A DNA stretch of 64,000 bases from Acanthopleuribacter pedis (GTDB lineage Bacteria; Acidobacteriota; Holophagae; Acanthopleuribacterales; Acanthopleuribacteraceae), in the NCBI RefSeq assembly GCF_017377855.1, contig NZ_JAFREP010000021.1:62001-126000 (forward strand), read 5' to 3'. Under the pieces are notes generated by a model. It had not been told where the DNA came from. It did no database searches and saw nothing but the letters and a program-made list of their open reading frames with translations. Shown piece after piece: positions 1 through 7,995 of the stretch (its first letter is position 1; each line of letters starts with the position of its first letter). Made by a program: the position numbers and the translations under genes.

Positions 1-1
1 G

Positions 2-538
2 TATGCCTTTGCCTTTACCAAGGCGACCGAGGGTGTGGACTGGATCGATCCCGAACTCGGCACCAACTTGCCCGGTATCAAGGCGGCAGGCCTGGTGCGT
101 GGGGCGTACCATTTTTATGTCGTTGGTGACGATCCCCATCAGCAAGCACAAAATTTCATCAAAAATACGCCGCTCGTTAAAGGCGATTTGGTACCGGTGG
201 TCGACATCGAAACAGCCAATCAGAACATTTCGGAACCCCTGCTGGCCGAGGACTTGCGCACGTTTCTCGATGTGCTCGAAACCCATTTCGGCGGGGTTCC
301 CGCAATCTATACCGGTCCTTCATTTTGGAACCAACACTTGAGCGATGAAGACTTTACGCGTTATCCGTTGTGGCTGGCGCAGTACGAGGTGAGCAAACCG
401 CAACCTCCCGGCAAGTGGACGTCCTATTGGTTGTGGCAATCGGCCGAGAACCAAACCGTGGCCGGGGTAACCAACAACGCGGACCTGAACCAATGTGGCG
501 AGGATTCGCAAGCCTTCTTTTCAAAAACCTTGCAATAG
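2..538 (+). CDS. GH25-family lysozyme, 5'-truncated by window edge
   Basis: This is the C-terminal part of a glycoside hydrolase family 25 muramidase, which cleaves the beta-1,4 link between MurNAc and GlcNAc in peptidoglycan. The frame is open from base 2 with no stop upstream, so the true start lies outside the window. The first visible residues give the family motif FTKATEG, followed by RGAYHFYV and then VVDIET, whose Asp/Glu pair matches the GH25 catalytic DxE. A late LWQSA segment is also typical of the fold's last strands. About 178 residues are present, against roughly 190-210 for a catalytic domain, so little of it is missing. Any signal peptide would be in the missing part. It could be a self-lysin, a phage-derived endolysin or a secreted bacteriolytic enzyme; the sequence does not decide. 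Confidence 0.85.
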   Translation, partial: YAFAFTKATEGVDWIDPELGTNLPGIKAAGLVRGAYHFYVVGDDPHQQAQNFIKNTPLVKGDLVPVVDIETANQNISEPLLAEDLRTFLDVLETHFGGVPAIYTGPSFWNQHLSDEDFTRYPLWLAQYEVSKPQPPGKWTSYWLWQSAENQTVAGVTNNADLNQCGEDSQAFFSKTLQ

Positions 539-833
539 CAAAACAGAACAGCCTCCTAAAACAAAAATGCACAGCCATTTAGACAAAGGAACAACGAGTC
601 TGCCAAACACCGGATCAATTTTTTGTAAAAACAGGGAAACTTTTTTCACTTTTTTTCGAAGGATTGATTCCCCCGCCCGACACTCATCTGTATAAGCTAA
701 GCGTGAATCGTTTCCACGCGGCTATGGACCTGATCGTTCAGGTTCATGCATTGCATTCATTCGTGCTCCCAAACAAGGTCTACCATCCATCCCACACTGC
801 TCAAGCTTGTGCGCAAGGCTTGTGGAGGCTTCA

Positions 834-1442
834 TTGTTCAAACGTGTGACCGGTGAGCAAGCACTCATCAAACGCATGCTAAAAGGTGACCAACAGGCAT
901 TCACCAGTTTCTTTGACGAATACTTTCCCCGTTTGTACCGATTCGCCTTGGTACGTTTGAAAAACGACGCCAGGGCGGCCGAAGATGTGGCGCAAGCCAC
1001 GCTTTGTACCGCCATGGATCGCTTGGACACCTTCCGAGGTGAGGCGGCGATTTTCACCTGGATGTGTACCATTTGCCGCTACGAAATTAGCGCGTGGTAT
1101 CGCAAGAACCAGCGTTACCAAGAGTCGCCGTCCCTGGCCGAGGATCAGGACGATTTGCGCGCCGTGCTCGAATCGCTGACCAGTCTGGACGCGGATCAAA
1201 CGGAGATCATGGAACGCAAGGAAGTGGTTCGCTTGGTCCACGTCACCCTTGATCACTTGAAGCCAAACCACCGCAAGGTGTTGATGTTGAAGTACATCCA
1301 GGATTGGCCGGTTCAGGATATCGCGAACGAACTCGATCTCAAACTCAAGGCCACCGAATCCCTGCTCACCCGAGCCCGTCAAGCGTTTCGAGACGGATTC
1401 CAAACGCTTGTAACCCAACTCAACACCGGAGGACTGACATGA
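834..1442 (+). CDS. ECF-type RNA polymerase sigma factor
   Basis: A sigma-70 family protein of about 202 residues with the two-domain ECF architecture. Region 2 is visible as the DEYFPRLYRFALVRLKND...AEDVAQAT stretch. Region 4 is the HLKPNHRKVLMLKYIQDWPVQDIANELDLK helix-turn-helix near the C-terminus. The frame is open further upstream, but I chose the TTG at 834 because a GGAGG (824-828) sits 5 bases before it; a GTG at 846 is the alternative. Its TGA overlaps the ATG of the FecR-like gene (ATGA), and a TonB-dependent receptor follows. That order matches FecI-FecR-FecA cell-surface signalling, in which the sigma factor is held or activated by the membrane FecR protein when the outer-membrane receptor is occupied. 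Regulon and ligand are not visible here. Confidence 0.9.
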   Translation: MFKRVTGEQALIKRMLKGDQQAFTSFFDEYFPRLYRFALVRLKNDARAAEDVAQATLCTAMDRLDTFRGEAAIFTWMCTICRYEISAWYRKNQRYQESPSLAEDQDDLRAVLESLTSLDADQTEIMERKEVVRLVHVTLDHLKPNHRKVLMLKYIQDWPVQDIANELDLKLKATESLLTRARQAFRDGFQTLVTQLNTGGLT

Positions 1443-2467
1443 ATCAATCTGATTCCAAAGACATGGACGCGCTTGGCCAATTGCTGCGGACGGCAGGCGC
1501 GCCCAAGGAACCCGACGAGGTTCAGACCGCCCGTGTTCGAGCTTCGGTTCAAGCGCATTGGCAAAACCGTGTCGCCCAACAGCAGCGGCGCACGCGTTTG
1601 CGCTACGGCCTCGGCGGCCTCAGCGCGGTTGCGGCGGTTGCGGCGGTTTACTTTTTGGCGGTGGTTACCCCGTGGCAAGCGCCGGTGGTGGTGCCGGCCG
1701 AGGGCGGCGCGATGGTCACCCGGCTCGAAGGCAAGGTATTTCTGCAATTGGGCACCACACCCACCAGCCACGTCCTATCGGTTGGCGACGAAATTCCGCC
1801 GGGCGCCACCATTGTTTCCGGCGCGGGTGAACGCCTGGCCGCCAAACTCAGCAACGGTATGTCGTTGCGCTTGGATCAAGCCTCACGTCTGGTTTACCAA
1901 GACCCTCGCAATTTGAAGCTGGAACAAGGCGCGGTGTATTTCTCCTCCGCCACCGGTGGTACCACCACCGGAGAATCCATTACCGTTCATACCAGCCTGG
2001 GTGATGTGCGTGACATTGGCACCCAATTCGAGGTTCGCCTCGACGGCGAGGGATTAAGCGTTCGTGTGCGAGAAGGTGAGATCGAGTTAAGTCATGGTTC
2101 GGGAAAAGCTTTTGCAAATGCTAGAACCGAACTTCGCCTCGGTGCCTCAGGTGTGGTAAAACGCATAATGAATCTTGATGCCCACGACGCTTCGTGGGAC
2201 TGGGTCAGCGGGATCGCCCCGATTCCAACGTTTGAAGGCAAAAATCTGGGGTTCTTTATTGATTGGTACGCCCGTGAACGCGGCTTCGATATGGTGTTCG
2301 AAGACACGGCCGTCGCCGCCAACCACCGACTCACCGAAATAAACGGCGACTTTGCCGGCTTCTCACCCGACACGCTTCTCGAAGTGGTTCTACCTGCATG
2401 CGGCCTTGAGCACGAACGCCAAGGCGGCAAAATCCTGATCAAGGAAGCATCTGGAGCACACCTGTAA
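1439..2467 (+). CDS. FecR-like transmembrane sigma regulator
   Basis: A protein of 342 residues translated from an ATG that overlaps the sigma-factor stop. Residues 1-53 are a basic cytoplasmic segment, about 54-76 form one hydrophobic transmembrane helix (YGLGGLSAVAAVAAVYFLAVV), and the rest is periplasmic. The FecR domain is seen as GAVYF...TTGESITVHTSLGDVRDIGTQFEVR...VREGEIEL. The last 75 residues (FEGKNLGFFIDWYARERGFDMVF...LPACGLEHERQGGKILI) resemble an STN-type beta-alpha-beta domain like the one at the start of the downstream receptor. By family knowledge it passes the receptor signal across the inner membrane to the sigma factor. The stop codon TAA overlaps the ATG of the receptor gene, so all three genes are translationally coupled. 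Confidence 0.88.
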   Translation: MNQSDSKDMDALGQLLRTAGAPKEPDEVQTARVRASVQAHWQNRVAQQQRRTRLRYGLGGLSAVAAVAAVYFLAVVTPWQAPVVVPAEGGAMVTRLEGKVFLQLGTTPTSHVLSVGDEIPPGATIVSGAGERLAAKLSNGMSLRLDQASRLVYQDPRNLKLEQGAVYFSSATGGTTTGESITVHTSLGDVRDIGTQFEVRLDGEGLSVRVREGEIELSHGSGKAFANARTELRLGASGVVKRIMNLDAHDASWDWVSGIAPIPTFEGKNLGFFIDWYARERGFDMVFEDTAVAANHRLTEINGDFAGFSPDTLLEVVLPACGLEHERQGGKILIKEASGAHL

Positions 2468-5169
2468 TGGCCCATGGCTTGACTGCCCTCATTCGACCAA
2501 TCTTTTTGTCGCTTATCCTCATCCTCCCCAACACCCTTCCCGCCCTCGCCGCCAAAGACCGCGTTAAGGTCAAAAAGTGGAAAGGCACCAAGCTGGGAAA
2601 GGTTTTGAAACAACTGCGTGAGTACGACCTCAACATTGTTTACTCCAGTGCCCTGGTGAAACGCCGTATGAAGGTACGCGCCCAACCGCAAAGCGCGGTT
2701 GGTCCACTGGAAAGCATGACCGATCAGCAACGACGCGCCTTTTTGGACGAGGTTCTCGCCCAGCACGGTTTGGCCGTGCGCGACGGCCCCTCGAAAACCT
2801 TAATTGTCATCAAGAAAAACGACCGTGCCGCTTTGGATTTTACGCCGCAATCCAACGGCACGGTTTTACATCGTGACACGGGTCGACCCGTCGCGGGCGT
2901 GCGCATCATCGCCGACCAGGATCAACGCCGCGCCGTCACCAGTAACAAACGCGGCGGCTTTGTTTTGCCCTGGCGCGCCGAACCGCCGAAAACCTTAACC
3001 CTCGAAAAAGAGGGTTTTTTGCCGTTACAGTACCGACTCACCGTGCAGGACCGCTTCAAACATTTCAATATTGAATTGGCGCCGATTCCCGTCATGCTCG
3101 AACAACTGGTGGTCACCCCAAGCACCTATACCCTGCTTAGCGAAGGTCCCGAAAGTCAGGTCGTTTTCACCAAAGCGGAAATCGATTTGTTGCCGAGGCT
3201 TTCCGACGACCTGTACCGCGCCATCGGCCGTCTCCCCGGCATCGCCGGCGGGGATTTTTCATCAAAATTCTCCATTCGCGGCGGCGAGGAAAACGAGGTG
3301 ATGGTGCTCCTGGACGGTATCGAAATCTACGATCCCTTCCACCTCAAAGACCTGCAAAACATTTTTAGCGTGTTTGACTCAGAAGCAATTGACGAGGTCA
3401 CCTTTCTGGCGGGCGGTTATCCCGCCGATTACGGCAATGCGCTCAGCGGCGTGATCGACCTCAAAACCAAACAGCCACAAGATCCATGGCAAACCGAGAT
3501 CGGCCTGAGTTTCCTCAACTCACACGTACGCAGTTCGGATCGATTCGCGGAAGGTCGCGGTCGCTGGCTGGTTTCCTTCCGCAACGGCTACCTCGACCTA
3601 GCCCGCGCGCTCGACAAAATTGCCGACTTCAACTTCAGCCTGACCGACGAGGGCCCCAACCAAGAGCTCGAAACAGGTGAACGCTTTAAGTTCCGCGATA
3701 TTTTAGCCAAAGTTGCGTTTGCCCCCAACGCGAAATGGGACTTCTCACTCAACGTCCTGTCCATTGACGACTTGGTACGTTACGACGAGGAAAACGGCCT
3801 GTTCGGTACCAACTTGCTGGGCAACATTACCGACGCCAATTTCCAATCCAACGACCATTACGTATGGTTCCGTGCCGAACACCAACTGAACGAAAAAGTC
3901 GAACTCTCGAGCCTGGCGGCCTATTCCGAGGCCAACCGCGAACGCGCCGGCTTTCAGGAACGTACCAACCGCATGGGCCGACTCGAATCCCAATTCCGTT
4001 TGGACGACGCCCGCGAAACCAAATTCTTCGAGGTCCAGCAACGCCTGGCGTGGCAGCAAAGCGACCGAAGACACTGGCGCTTCGGCCTGGTGTTTCGCAC
4101 CCAATCAACCGAATATTTCTACGTCTCGGAAGGATTTAACAACGAATCGCTGGTAGCCCACCAAAATGAACCGATTGACTTGAACCGCGCCCTGTTCCTG
4201 AAACCCTCCGGTGAACAAGCCTACGCCTTCGCGGCCATGCGCACCGAGCTAAGCGAAAAATGGCAGGCCGATGTGGGCCTCCGCTACGATTGGCAATCCT
4301 ATATCGAAGACGACGCCCATCAGATCAGCCCACGCCTTAATTTGAGTTACCGACCTAATGACCACACCAGCTTTCGCTTCGCCTGGGGTTTGTTCCAGCA
4401 AGCGCCGCGTACCCCGGAGTTGGCCATCGGTGACGGCCAAACGGAATTCGGGCCGGTGCAAAAGGCACAGCACTGGGTAGCGGCCGTCGAACAAAAATGG
4501 CGGTACGGTTGGTTGATGCGCGGCGAGGTCTACTACAAGCTGGTGGACGATCCCCGTTGGCGTTACGAAAACCGCTACACCCCGGTGGCCCTGTTCCCCG
4601 AATCGGAGGACGACCGCCTGCTGGTGGACCCGGAATCGGCCAAGGCCTACGGCGCCGAGCTGTTTATTAAATCCAACCCGGCCTATCCGGTGTCAACCTG
4701 GTTTTCCTACAGCTACGGAAGCAGCCGCGAAAAAATCGATGATGTTTGGTATGCGCGCAACCGCGACCAACGTCACGCGGCCCAGCTTGGGCTCAATTTC
4801 GCATTTTCGCCGCGCTGGCACCTCAACTTGGCCGGCTCCTACCACACGGGCTGGCCGATCACACCGCTGTACGTGCTGCCGCGCACCAACGACGACGGCT
4901 CCCTCGACCTGGTCCCCTTCTTCGGCGAACGCAACAGCGAACGCATGCGGGACTTTTCGCGCGTTGATCTGCGCTTGAGCCACACCATTCCGCGACGTCG
5001 CGGGAGTTGGAACTTCTTCATTGAGGTCAACAATATCCTGGGCGCGGACAACCTATGCTGTATCGACCATGAGTTCTTCTACTCGGAAGAGACCGGGTTC
5101 AATCTGTACATCACCGAGGACTACTGGTTGCCTCTGATCCCATCGTTCGGGGTTACCCGACGTTTCTAA
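2467..5169 (+). CDS. TonB-dependent receptor with STN and carboxypeptidase-regulatory-like domains
   Basis: A 900-residue outer-membrane active transporter. In order: signal peptide (cleavage likely after LPALA near residue 28); an STN domain (about 31-118), which in FecA-type receptors contacts the FecR protein; a carboxypeptidase-regulatory-like beta-sandwich (about 125-200, GTVLHRDTGRPVAGVRI); a plug domain (about 215-330, with SDDLYRAIGRLPGIAGGDFSSKFSIRGG and VMVLLDGIEIYDPFH); and a beta-barrel ending in a terminal Phe (GVTRRF), as expected for BAM recognition. It is the third gene of a coupled sigma/FecR/receptor set, so it is probably both transporter and signal sensor. The substrate cannot be read from the sequence. 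The gene is followed by a terminator whose loop carries a repeat element. Confidence 0.92.
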   Translation: MAHGLTALIRPIFLSLILILPNTLPALAAKDRVKVKKWKGTKLGKVLKQLREYDLNIVYSSALVKRRMKVRAQPQSAVGPLESMTDQQRRAFLDEVLAQHGLAVRDGPSKTLIVIKKNDRAALDFTPQSNGTVLHRDTGRPVAGVRIIADQDQRRAVTSNKRGGFVLPWRAEPPKTLTLEKEGFLPLQYRLTVQDRFKHFNIELAPIPVMLEQLVVTPSTYTLLSEGPESQVVFTKAEIDLLPRLSDDLYRAIGRLPGIAGGDFSSKFSIRGGEENEVMVLLDGIEIYDPFHLKDLQNIFSVFDSEAIDEVTFLAGGYPADYGNALSGVIDLKTKQPQDPWQTEIGLSFLNSHVRSSDRFAEGRGRWLVSFRNGYLDLARALDKIADFNFSLTDEGPNQELETGERFKFRDILAKVAFAPNAKWDFSLNVLSIDDLVRYDEENGLFGTNLLGNITDANFQSNDHYVWFRAEHQLNEKVELSSLAAYSEANRERAGFQERTNRMGRLESQFRLDDARETKFFEVQQRLAWQQSDRRHWRFGLVFRTQSTEYFYVSEGFNNESLVAHQNEPIDLNRALFLKPSGEQAYAFAAMRTELSEKWQADVGLRYDWQSYIEDDAHQISPRLNLSYRPNDHTSFRFAWGLFQQAPRTPELAIGDGQTEFGPVQKAQHWVAAVEQKWRYGWLMRGEVYYKLVDDPRWRYENRYTPVALFPESEDDRLLVDPESAKAYGAELFIKSNPAYPVSTWFSYSYGSSREKIDDVWYARNRDQRHAAQLGLNFAFSPRWHLNLAGSYHTGWPITPLYVLPRTNDDGSLDLVPFFGERNSERMRDFSRVDLRLSHTIPRRRGSWNFFIEVNNILGADNLCCIDHEFFYSEETGFNLYITEDYWLPLIPSFGVTRRF

Positions 5170-5185
5170 CGCATCAAACAAAGGG

Positions 5186-5428
5186 AAAGGCGCCGTTTCA
5201 ACCTAGCCCGCACTTCTCACAAGGAATTCTGCTACGAAGCCGAAAGCCATGCGATTACGAGGGGGCGGCCTTCCGTGTTACTCGGTCGAGCCGCCTTCGC
5301 CTCAGCTGCTACGCCGAATGGTCAGACCCCTGTGCCGTCTCTCGGTCGTAATCTTGGTACTCAGAAGGCTTTCTGCTTCTCGCGACGAATCCTTGTGAGA
5401 AGTGCGGGCTAGGCAGCGGCGCCTTTTT
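5186..5428 (+). terminator. Rho-independent terminator split by a repeat element
   Basis: AAAGGCGCCG (5186-5195) pairs perfectly with CGGCGCCTTT (5417-5426), and a T-run follows (5424-5428). This is a 10-bp stem directly behind the TonB receptor gene. The two arms are separated by about 220 bp, almost all of it the palindromic family A repeat at 5203-5412. The simplest reading is an ordinary terminator hairpin into whose loop the element inserted. Because the element is itself palindromic, the arms may still be brought together. Confidence 0.6.
5203..5412. repeat. Family A palindromic repeat, full copy A1
   Basis: A 210-bp element whose ends are perfect inverted repeats: CTAGCCCGCACTTCTCAC... 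on the left and its complement ...GTGAGAAGTGCGGGCTAG on the right. The interior contains short palindromic blocks and no convincing ORF. A second full copy in opposite orientation lies at 24472-24682, with deletion derivatives at 26694-26753 and 35341-35392. The terminal inverted repeats, the size and the internally deleted relatives are those of a non-autonomous (MITE-like) or REP-type element. No transposase is present in the window. Confidence 0.75.
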
Positions 5429-5509
5429 AATTTTCAGTCGGGAAAAAGTATTTCAGAAAAAACGAAGGATCTCGCGCCAGGGAGACACCTACCACTATCG
5501 GTTGCTAAA

Positions 5510-5678
5510 ACCTAAGAAGCGCTGACGCGGTGATTTTAGCTAAACCTCTGGGCTGCAACGGCCTGTAAAAATGCTTAGGGCCACCGGGTGTGCGTCGTGC
5601 GCGACCCCGGCCCGCTTTTTCCAAGCCATTTCGCTCTAGATTTTTAGCCAAAATCCCTCGCTTCAGCGCCTCTTAGGT
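5510..5678. repeat. Family B palindromic repeat, copy B1
   Basis: A 169-bp non-coding element bounded by ACCTAAGA and TCTTAGGT. Its two arms are imperfect inverted repeats of about 50 bases: each has a CTAAGA(A/G)GCGCTGA block, then GATTTT, a GCTAAA or GCCAAA box, and CTCTGG or CTCTAG. The centre is GC-rich (CACCGGGTGTGCGTCGTGCGCG). Related full copies are at 9589-9764 (opposite orientation) and 41419-41581. It lies between the TonB receptor terminator and the methyltransferase gene. Confidence 0.7.
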
Positions 5679-5737
5679 AAAAACCGATGATTGTTCTCAG
5701 CCAAGGGCCTTAGCCCGCGGCGGGTGAGGTGAATCTT

Positions 5738-6331
5738 ATGATAGCGACATCCTTTGGTTCGGTACAAAACCGCATAACCGATCATCTGCTGACCCCAATC
5801 CGCCATCATTTGACCGCGATGATTGAACCGGGTACCACCGTCCTGGAAGCGGGTTGCCGCTCCGGTGATTTGTTGTTTCGCGCCGCGCCCAAGATTCACC
5901 GCGGTCTCGGTTTGGACCTCAATCCCGCCATGATCCGCGAGGCCCACCGACGCCGCGCCTCATGCGCCTTGCGCCATGTGGATTTTGTGCATCAGGATCC
6001 GGCCGAGATGCGCGCCCACCTCACGCCCCGCTTTGATTTCGCGGCGGTAACCCTGTGCCTGCACAGCATGGCCTACGATCAGGCAGTGGAATCGCTGCAG
6101 CGCATGTTTCAAGTTGCGGATCGCCTGGTGGTCGCGGAATTGGACCAACCACAAACCCGCCGCGCAACCTGGCGCATGGAAATCGACGAATGGACCGCGG
6201 GCCACTACAGCCAATTTCGCACCTTTCGCCGCAAAGGCTGGTTTCCGGCCATGGTAGAAACAGCCGGTTTGCACATTCTGAGAAGCCACAAAACCGAGGT
6301 CGACGGCATTCGTATCTTTGAAATTGTCTAA
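5738..6331 (+). CDS. Class I SAM-dependent methyltransferase
   Basis: A cytoplasmic protein of about 197 residues with a Rossmann-type methyltransferase fold. Motif I is VLEAGCRSGDLLF, followed by the strand-2 acidic residue in GLGLDLNPAMI and the FDFAAVTLCLHSM motif IV region. I chose the ATG at 5738 because GAGGTG precedes it by a few bases; a GTG at 5729 is in frame but lacks that spacing. The acceptor substrate cannot be assigned. The last 80 residues (WTAGHYSQFRTFRRKGWFPAMVETAGL) resemble the C-terminal helix/strand region of ubiquinone- or sterol-type methyltransferases, but that is only a fold-level hint. The gene stands alone between repeat B1 and the YqcI/YcgG gene. Confidence 0.8.
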   Translation: MIATSFGSVQNRITDHLLTPIRHHLTAMIEPGTTVLEAGCRSGDLLFRAAPKIHRGLGLDLNPAMIREAHRRRASCALRHVDFVHQDPAEMRAHLTPRFDFAAVTLCLHSMAYDQAVESLQRMFQVADRLVVAELDQPQTRRATWRMEIDEWTAGHYSQFRTFRRKGWFPAMVETAGLHILRSHKTEVDGIRIFEIV

Positions 6332-6529
6332 ACCAAACCAGCTTCTGGTTTGCGAACCATGCGCGACTTGACAGCGATCATGCCGACCATGTAAGTTCAA
6401 TGCAGACGTAAAAACGACCACACCGGACAAAACACACAACCCTATTCTACCTAAACAGATAGCTGTTTCGTGAGGCCCAACGGTGTGGTGGTTCCAGCCG
6501 TCAGATGATCAGGGCAAGGTGGGCACATC

Positions 6530-7294
6530 ATGGACATCACACGTTGTATCGAGGGCCTCTGCTACGGCGTTCCCGACGCCAAGGGCCAATTGGTCAACCA
6601 GCTTACCGGCGAACCCATTGAGGAAGTCGCCCAATTCGTCCATTCTCAGTTCCGGCACATGGTGCTCTCACCCCAGTTTTCCTGTGTTGGTGCCAAATCC
6701 GCGGTTAAAAGCAACATGTACCGCTTCACCCTATATAAAGAAATGGGCACGCCCGAAACCACCGCTGATTTGGCACGAGACCTCGCGCTGTTCGTCAAAG
6801 ACCAGGAGAGTTTGGGTTCCATCAACACCTTTATCGCCTGTTTTGACAAACCCTACCCCACCAGCGAACAGCATTTTGAGGACATGATGTGGCATCAGTT
6901 GCAGCATTTGCACGATGAAGATTTGATTCCGTGGGATCAATGCGTGAGCCAGGATCCCAACGATCCTCATTTCTCCTACAGTTTCTTCGGACGCGCCTTT
7001 TTTGTGGTGGGCATGCACCCGGCCGCGTCCCGTTACGCGCGCCGCTTCGCTTATCCTTGCTTGGTGTTTAACGCCCACCACATGTTCCAACACCTGCGCG
7101 ATGCCGGTAAATTCGACAGCTTCCAAAAAGCGATCCGCCGCAAAGAGTTCAGTCTCCAAAAAGGATTGAACCCAAACCTCACCGATTTCGGCGACGCCTC
7201 GGACGCCCGCCAATACAGCGGCGTTCACCACCCGGGCGATTGGCAACCCCCGTTTCAAGCCAAAGACAAAGACAAAGAAGAAACGCCTGAATAA
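6530..7294 (+). CDS. YqcI/YcgG family protein
   Basis: A 254-residue cytoplasmic protein of the YqcI/YcgG family. Recognition rests on the conserved order: an early FPCVGAK-like motif (here FSCVGAKSA), FDKPYPTSEQHFEDMMWHQLQHLH, FSYSFFGRAFFVVGMHPAASRYARRF, PCLVFNAHHMF, and the C-terminal NPNLTDFGDASDARQYSG. The best-studied member, GntA of guanitoxin biosynthesis, is a haem-dependent N-hydroxylase. Whether this protein shares that chemistry is inference, and no biosynthetic neighbours are seen. The ATG at 6530 has AGGTGG several bases upstream. The C-terminal tail is short, charged and Lys-rich (KDKDKEE). The gene is monocistronic. Confidence 0.82.
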   Translation: MDITRCIEGLCYGVPDAKGQLVNQLTGEPIEEVAQFVHSQFRHMVLSPQFSCVGAKSAVKSNMYRFTLYKEMGTPETTADLARDLALFVKDQESLGSINTFIACFDKPYPTSEQHFEDMMWHQLQHLHDEDLIPWDQCVSQDPNDPHFSYSFFGRAFFVVGMHPAASRYARRFAYPCLVFNAHHMFQHLRDAGKFDSFQKAIRRKEFSLQKGLNPNLTDFGDASDARQYSGVHHPGDWQPPFQAKDKDKEETPE

Positions 7295-7452
7295 CGTCCA
7301 TGGCGCGATGCGGCAACCTCGCCCGCCCTTCGTCACGCCCACCGTTCGGAAAAGTGGTTTGAGCCCGTTAATGAAAACGTGTTGTGTCTGCAAAGTACCT
7401 ATCTATTATGATCGGTTGTACCCGACGCCAAAACATTTTTCTTTTTTCCCAC

Positions 7453-7481
7453 TTGACTTTGCCATTTTATTTGATTACTTT
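7453..7481 (+). promoter_or_regulatory. Candidate sigma-70 promoter of the small gene
   Basis: TTGACT (7453-7458) and TACTTT (7476-7481) are separated by exactly 17 bases. The -35 box is strong and the -10 box is moderate. A start of transcription near 7488 would leave about 27 bases before the ATG of the 34-codon ORF at 7515. The surrounding DNA is AT-rich compared with the coding regions. Confidence 0.4.
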
Positions 7482-7514
7482 ATGAGTGTCTTAGATTTTT
7501 TATGGGGTTACGCC

Positions 7515-7619
7515 ATGCGTTTTTCAACTTTTTCTTCAGCATCACTGTTTGGTTCATTCGGCTTCTCGTCGGATGATGCATGGCGTCAAGCTGATCAGCC
7601 CCCGCTGATGATCGCCTAA
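7515..7619 (+). CDS. Small 34-residue ORF, unknown function
   Basis: A 34-codon ORF starting MRFSTFSSASLFGSFGFSSD and ending PPLMIA. I do not recognise it. In its favour: a candidate promoter 34-62 bases upstream, a GGGG about 7 bases before the ATG, and a strong rho-independent terminator 27 bases after its stop, so promoter, ORF and terminator fit together as one short transcript of about 185 nt. The N-terminal half is rich in Ser and Phe, and the second half is acidic then proline-containing. The frame is open further upstream to 7308, but that extension would bypass the promoter. It could equally be a small RNA carrying an incidental ORF. Confidence 0.4.
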   Translation: MRFSTFSSASLFGSFGFSSDDAWRQADQPPLMIA

Positions 7620-7646
7620 AACGCGACCGACCAAATTACCGAAAGA

Positions 7647-7671
7647 GGGGGGCACATCGCCCCCCTTTTTT
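7647..7671 (+). terminator. Rho-independent terminator
   Basis: GGGGGGC (7647-7653), a 5-base loop, GCCCCCC (7659-7665), then a run of at least six T. It closes the short transcript that contains the 34-codon ORF. Confidence 0.85.
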
Positions 7672-7995
7672 ATTTCCTGCCATTGCTGTACCTCCGCTTA
7701 ATCCTTTCTTTTATTGAAGTTAGGATCAGGATGCGGGTGACAAACTGTGCCTATTGGTTGGGTTAAACCGCAAGCAACAGAGCCCGCTCTCAACATCAGC
7801 GTTTCTCGTTTCGCCGCGGATCTGTACCCCATGAGCGGTTCGCCTTTTGCTTGGATCGGCATCACCCGCCGCCAGACAAATACCGAACCCTTCAACAAAA
7901 TACCGACCCTTGTTGCCGGCGGCCTTCGGCTGCTCCAGACACAAGCGTTAGTATGTTTCTAAGTTCTTCTTTAATTATTTAAACAGGAGTGTCCC
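7672..7995. other. Intergenic region upstream of the EF-Tu paralogue
   Basis: This stretch of 324 bases holds no gene that I can support. An ORF at 7747-7962 has no ribosome site or family resemblance. The last 40 bases are AT-rich and end in a clear AGGAG before the EF-Tu start. No riboswitch or strong promoter was recognised. Confidence 0.4.

Noticed and set aside
664..696. TTGATT and TATAAG upstream of the sigma factor as a promoter
   Set aside because: The spacing is 21 bases, too long for a standard promoter, and no better pair was found.
722..1072. Minus-strand ORF of 116 codons opposite the sigma factor gene
   Set aside because: It lies in the shadow of a clear sigma factor gene, has no ribosome site and no recognisable domain.
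6333..6355. CAAACCAG/CTGGTTTG hairpin after the methyltransferase gene
   Set aside because: It forms a hairpin but is not followed by a T-run, so I did not call it a terminator.
7747..7962. 71-codon ORF upstream of the EF-Tu paralogue
   Set aside because: No ribosome site and no family resemblance; most of it overlaps an opposite-strand ORF of equal quality.
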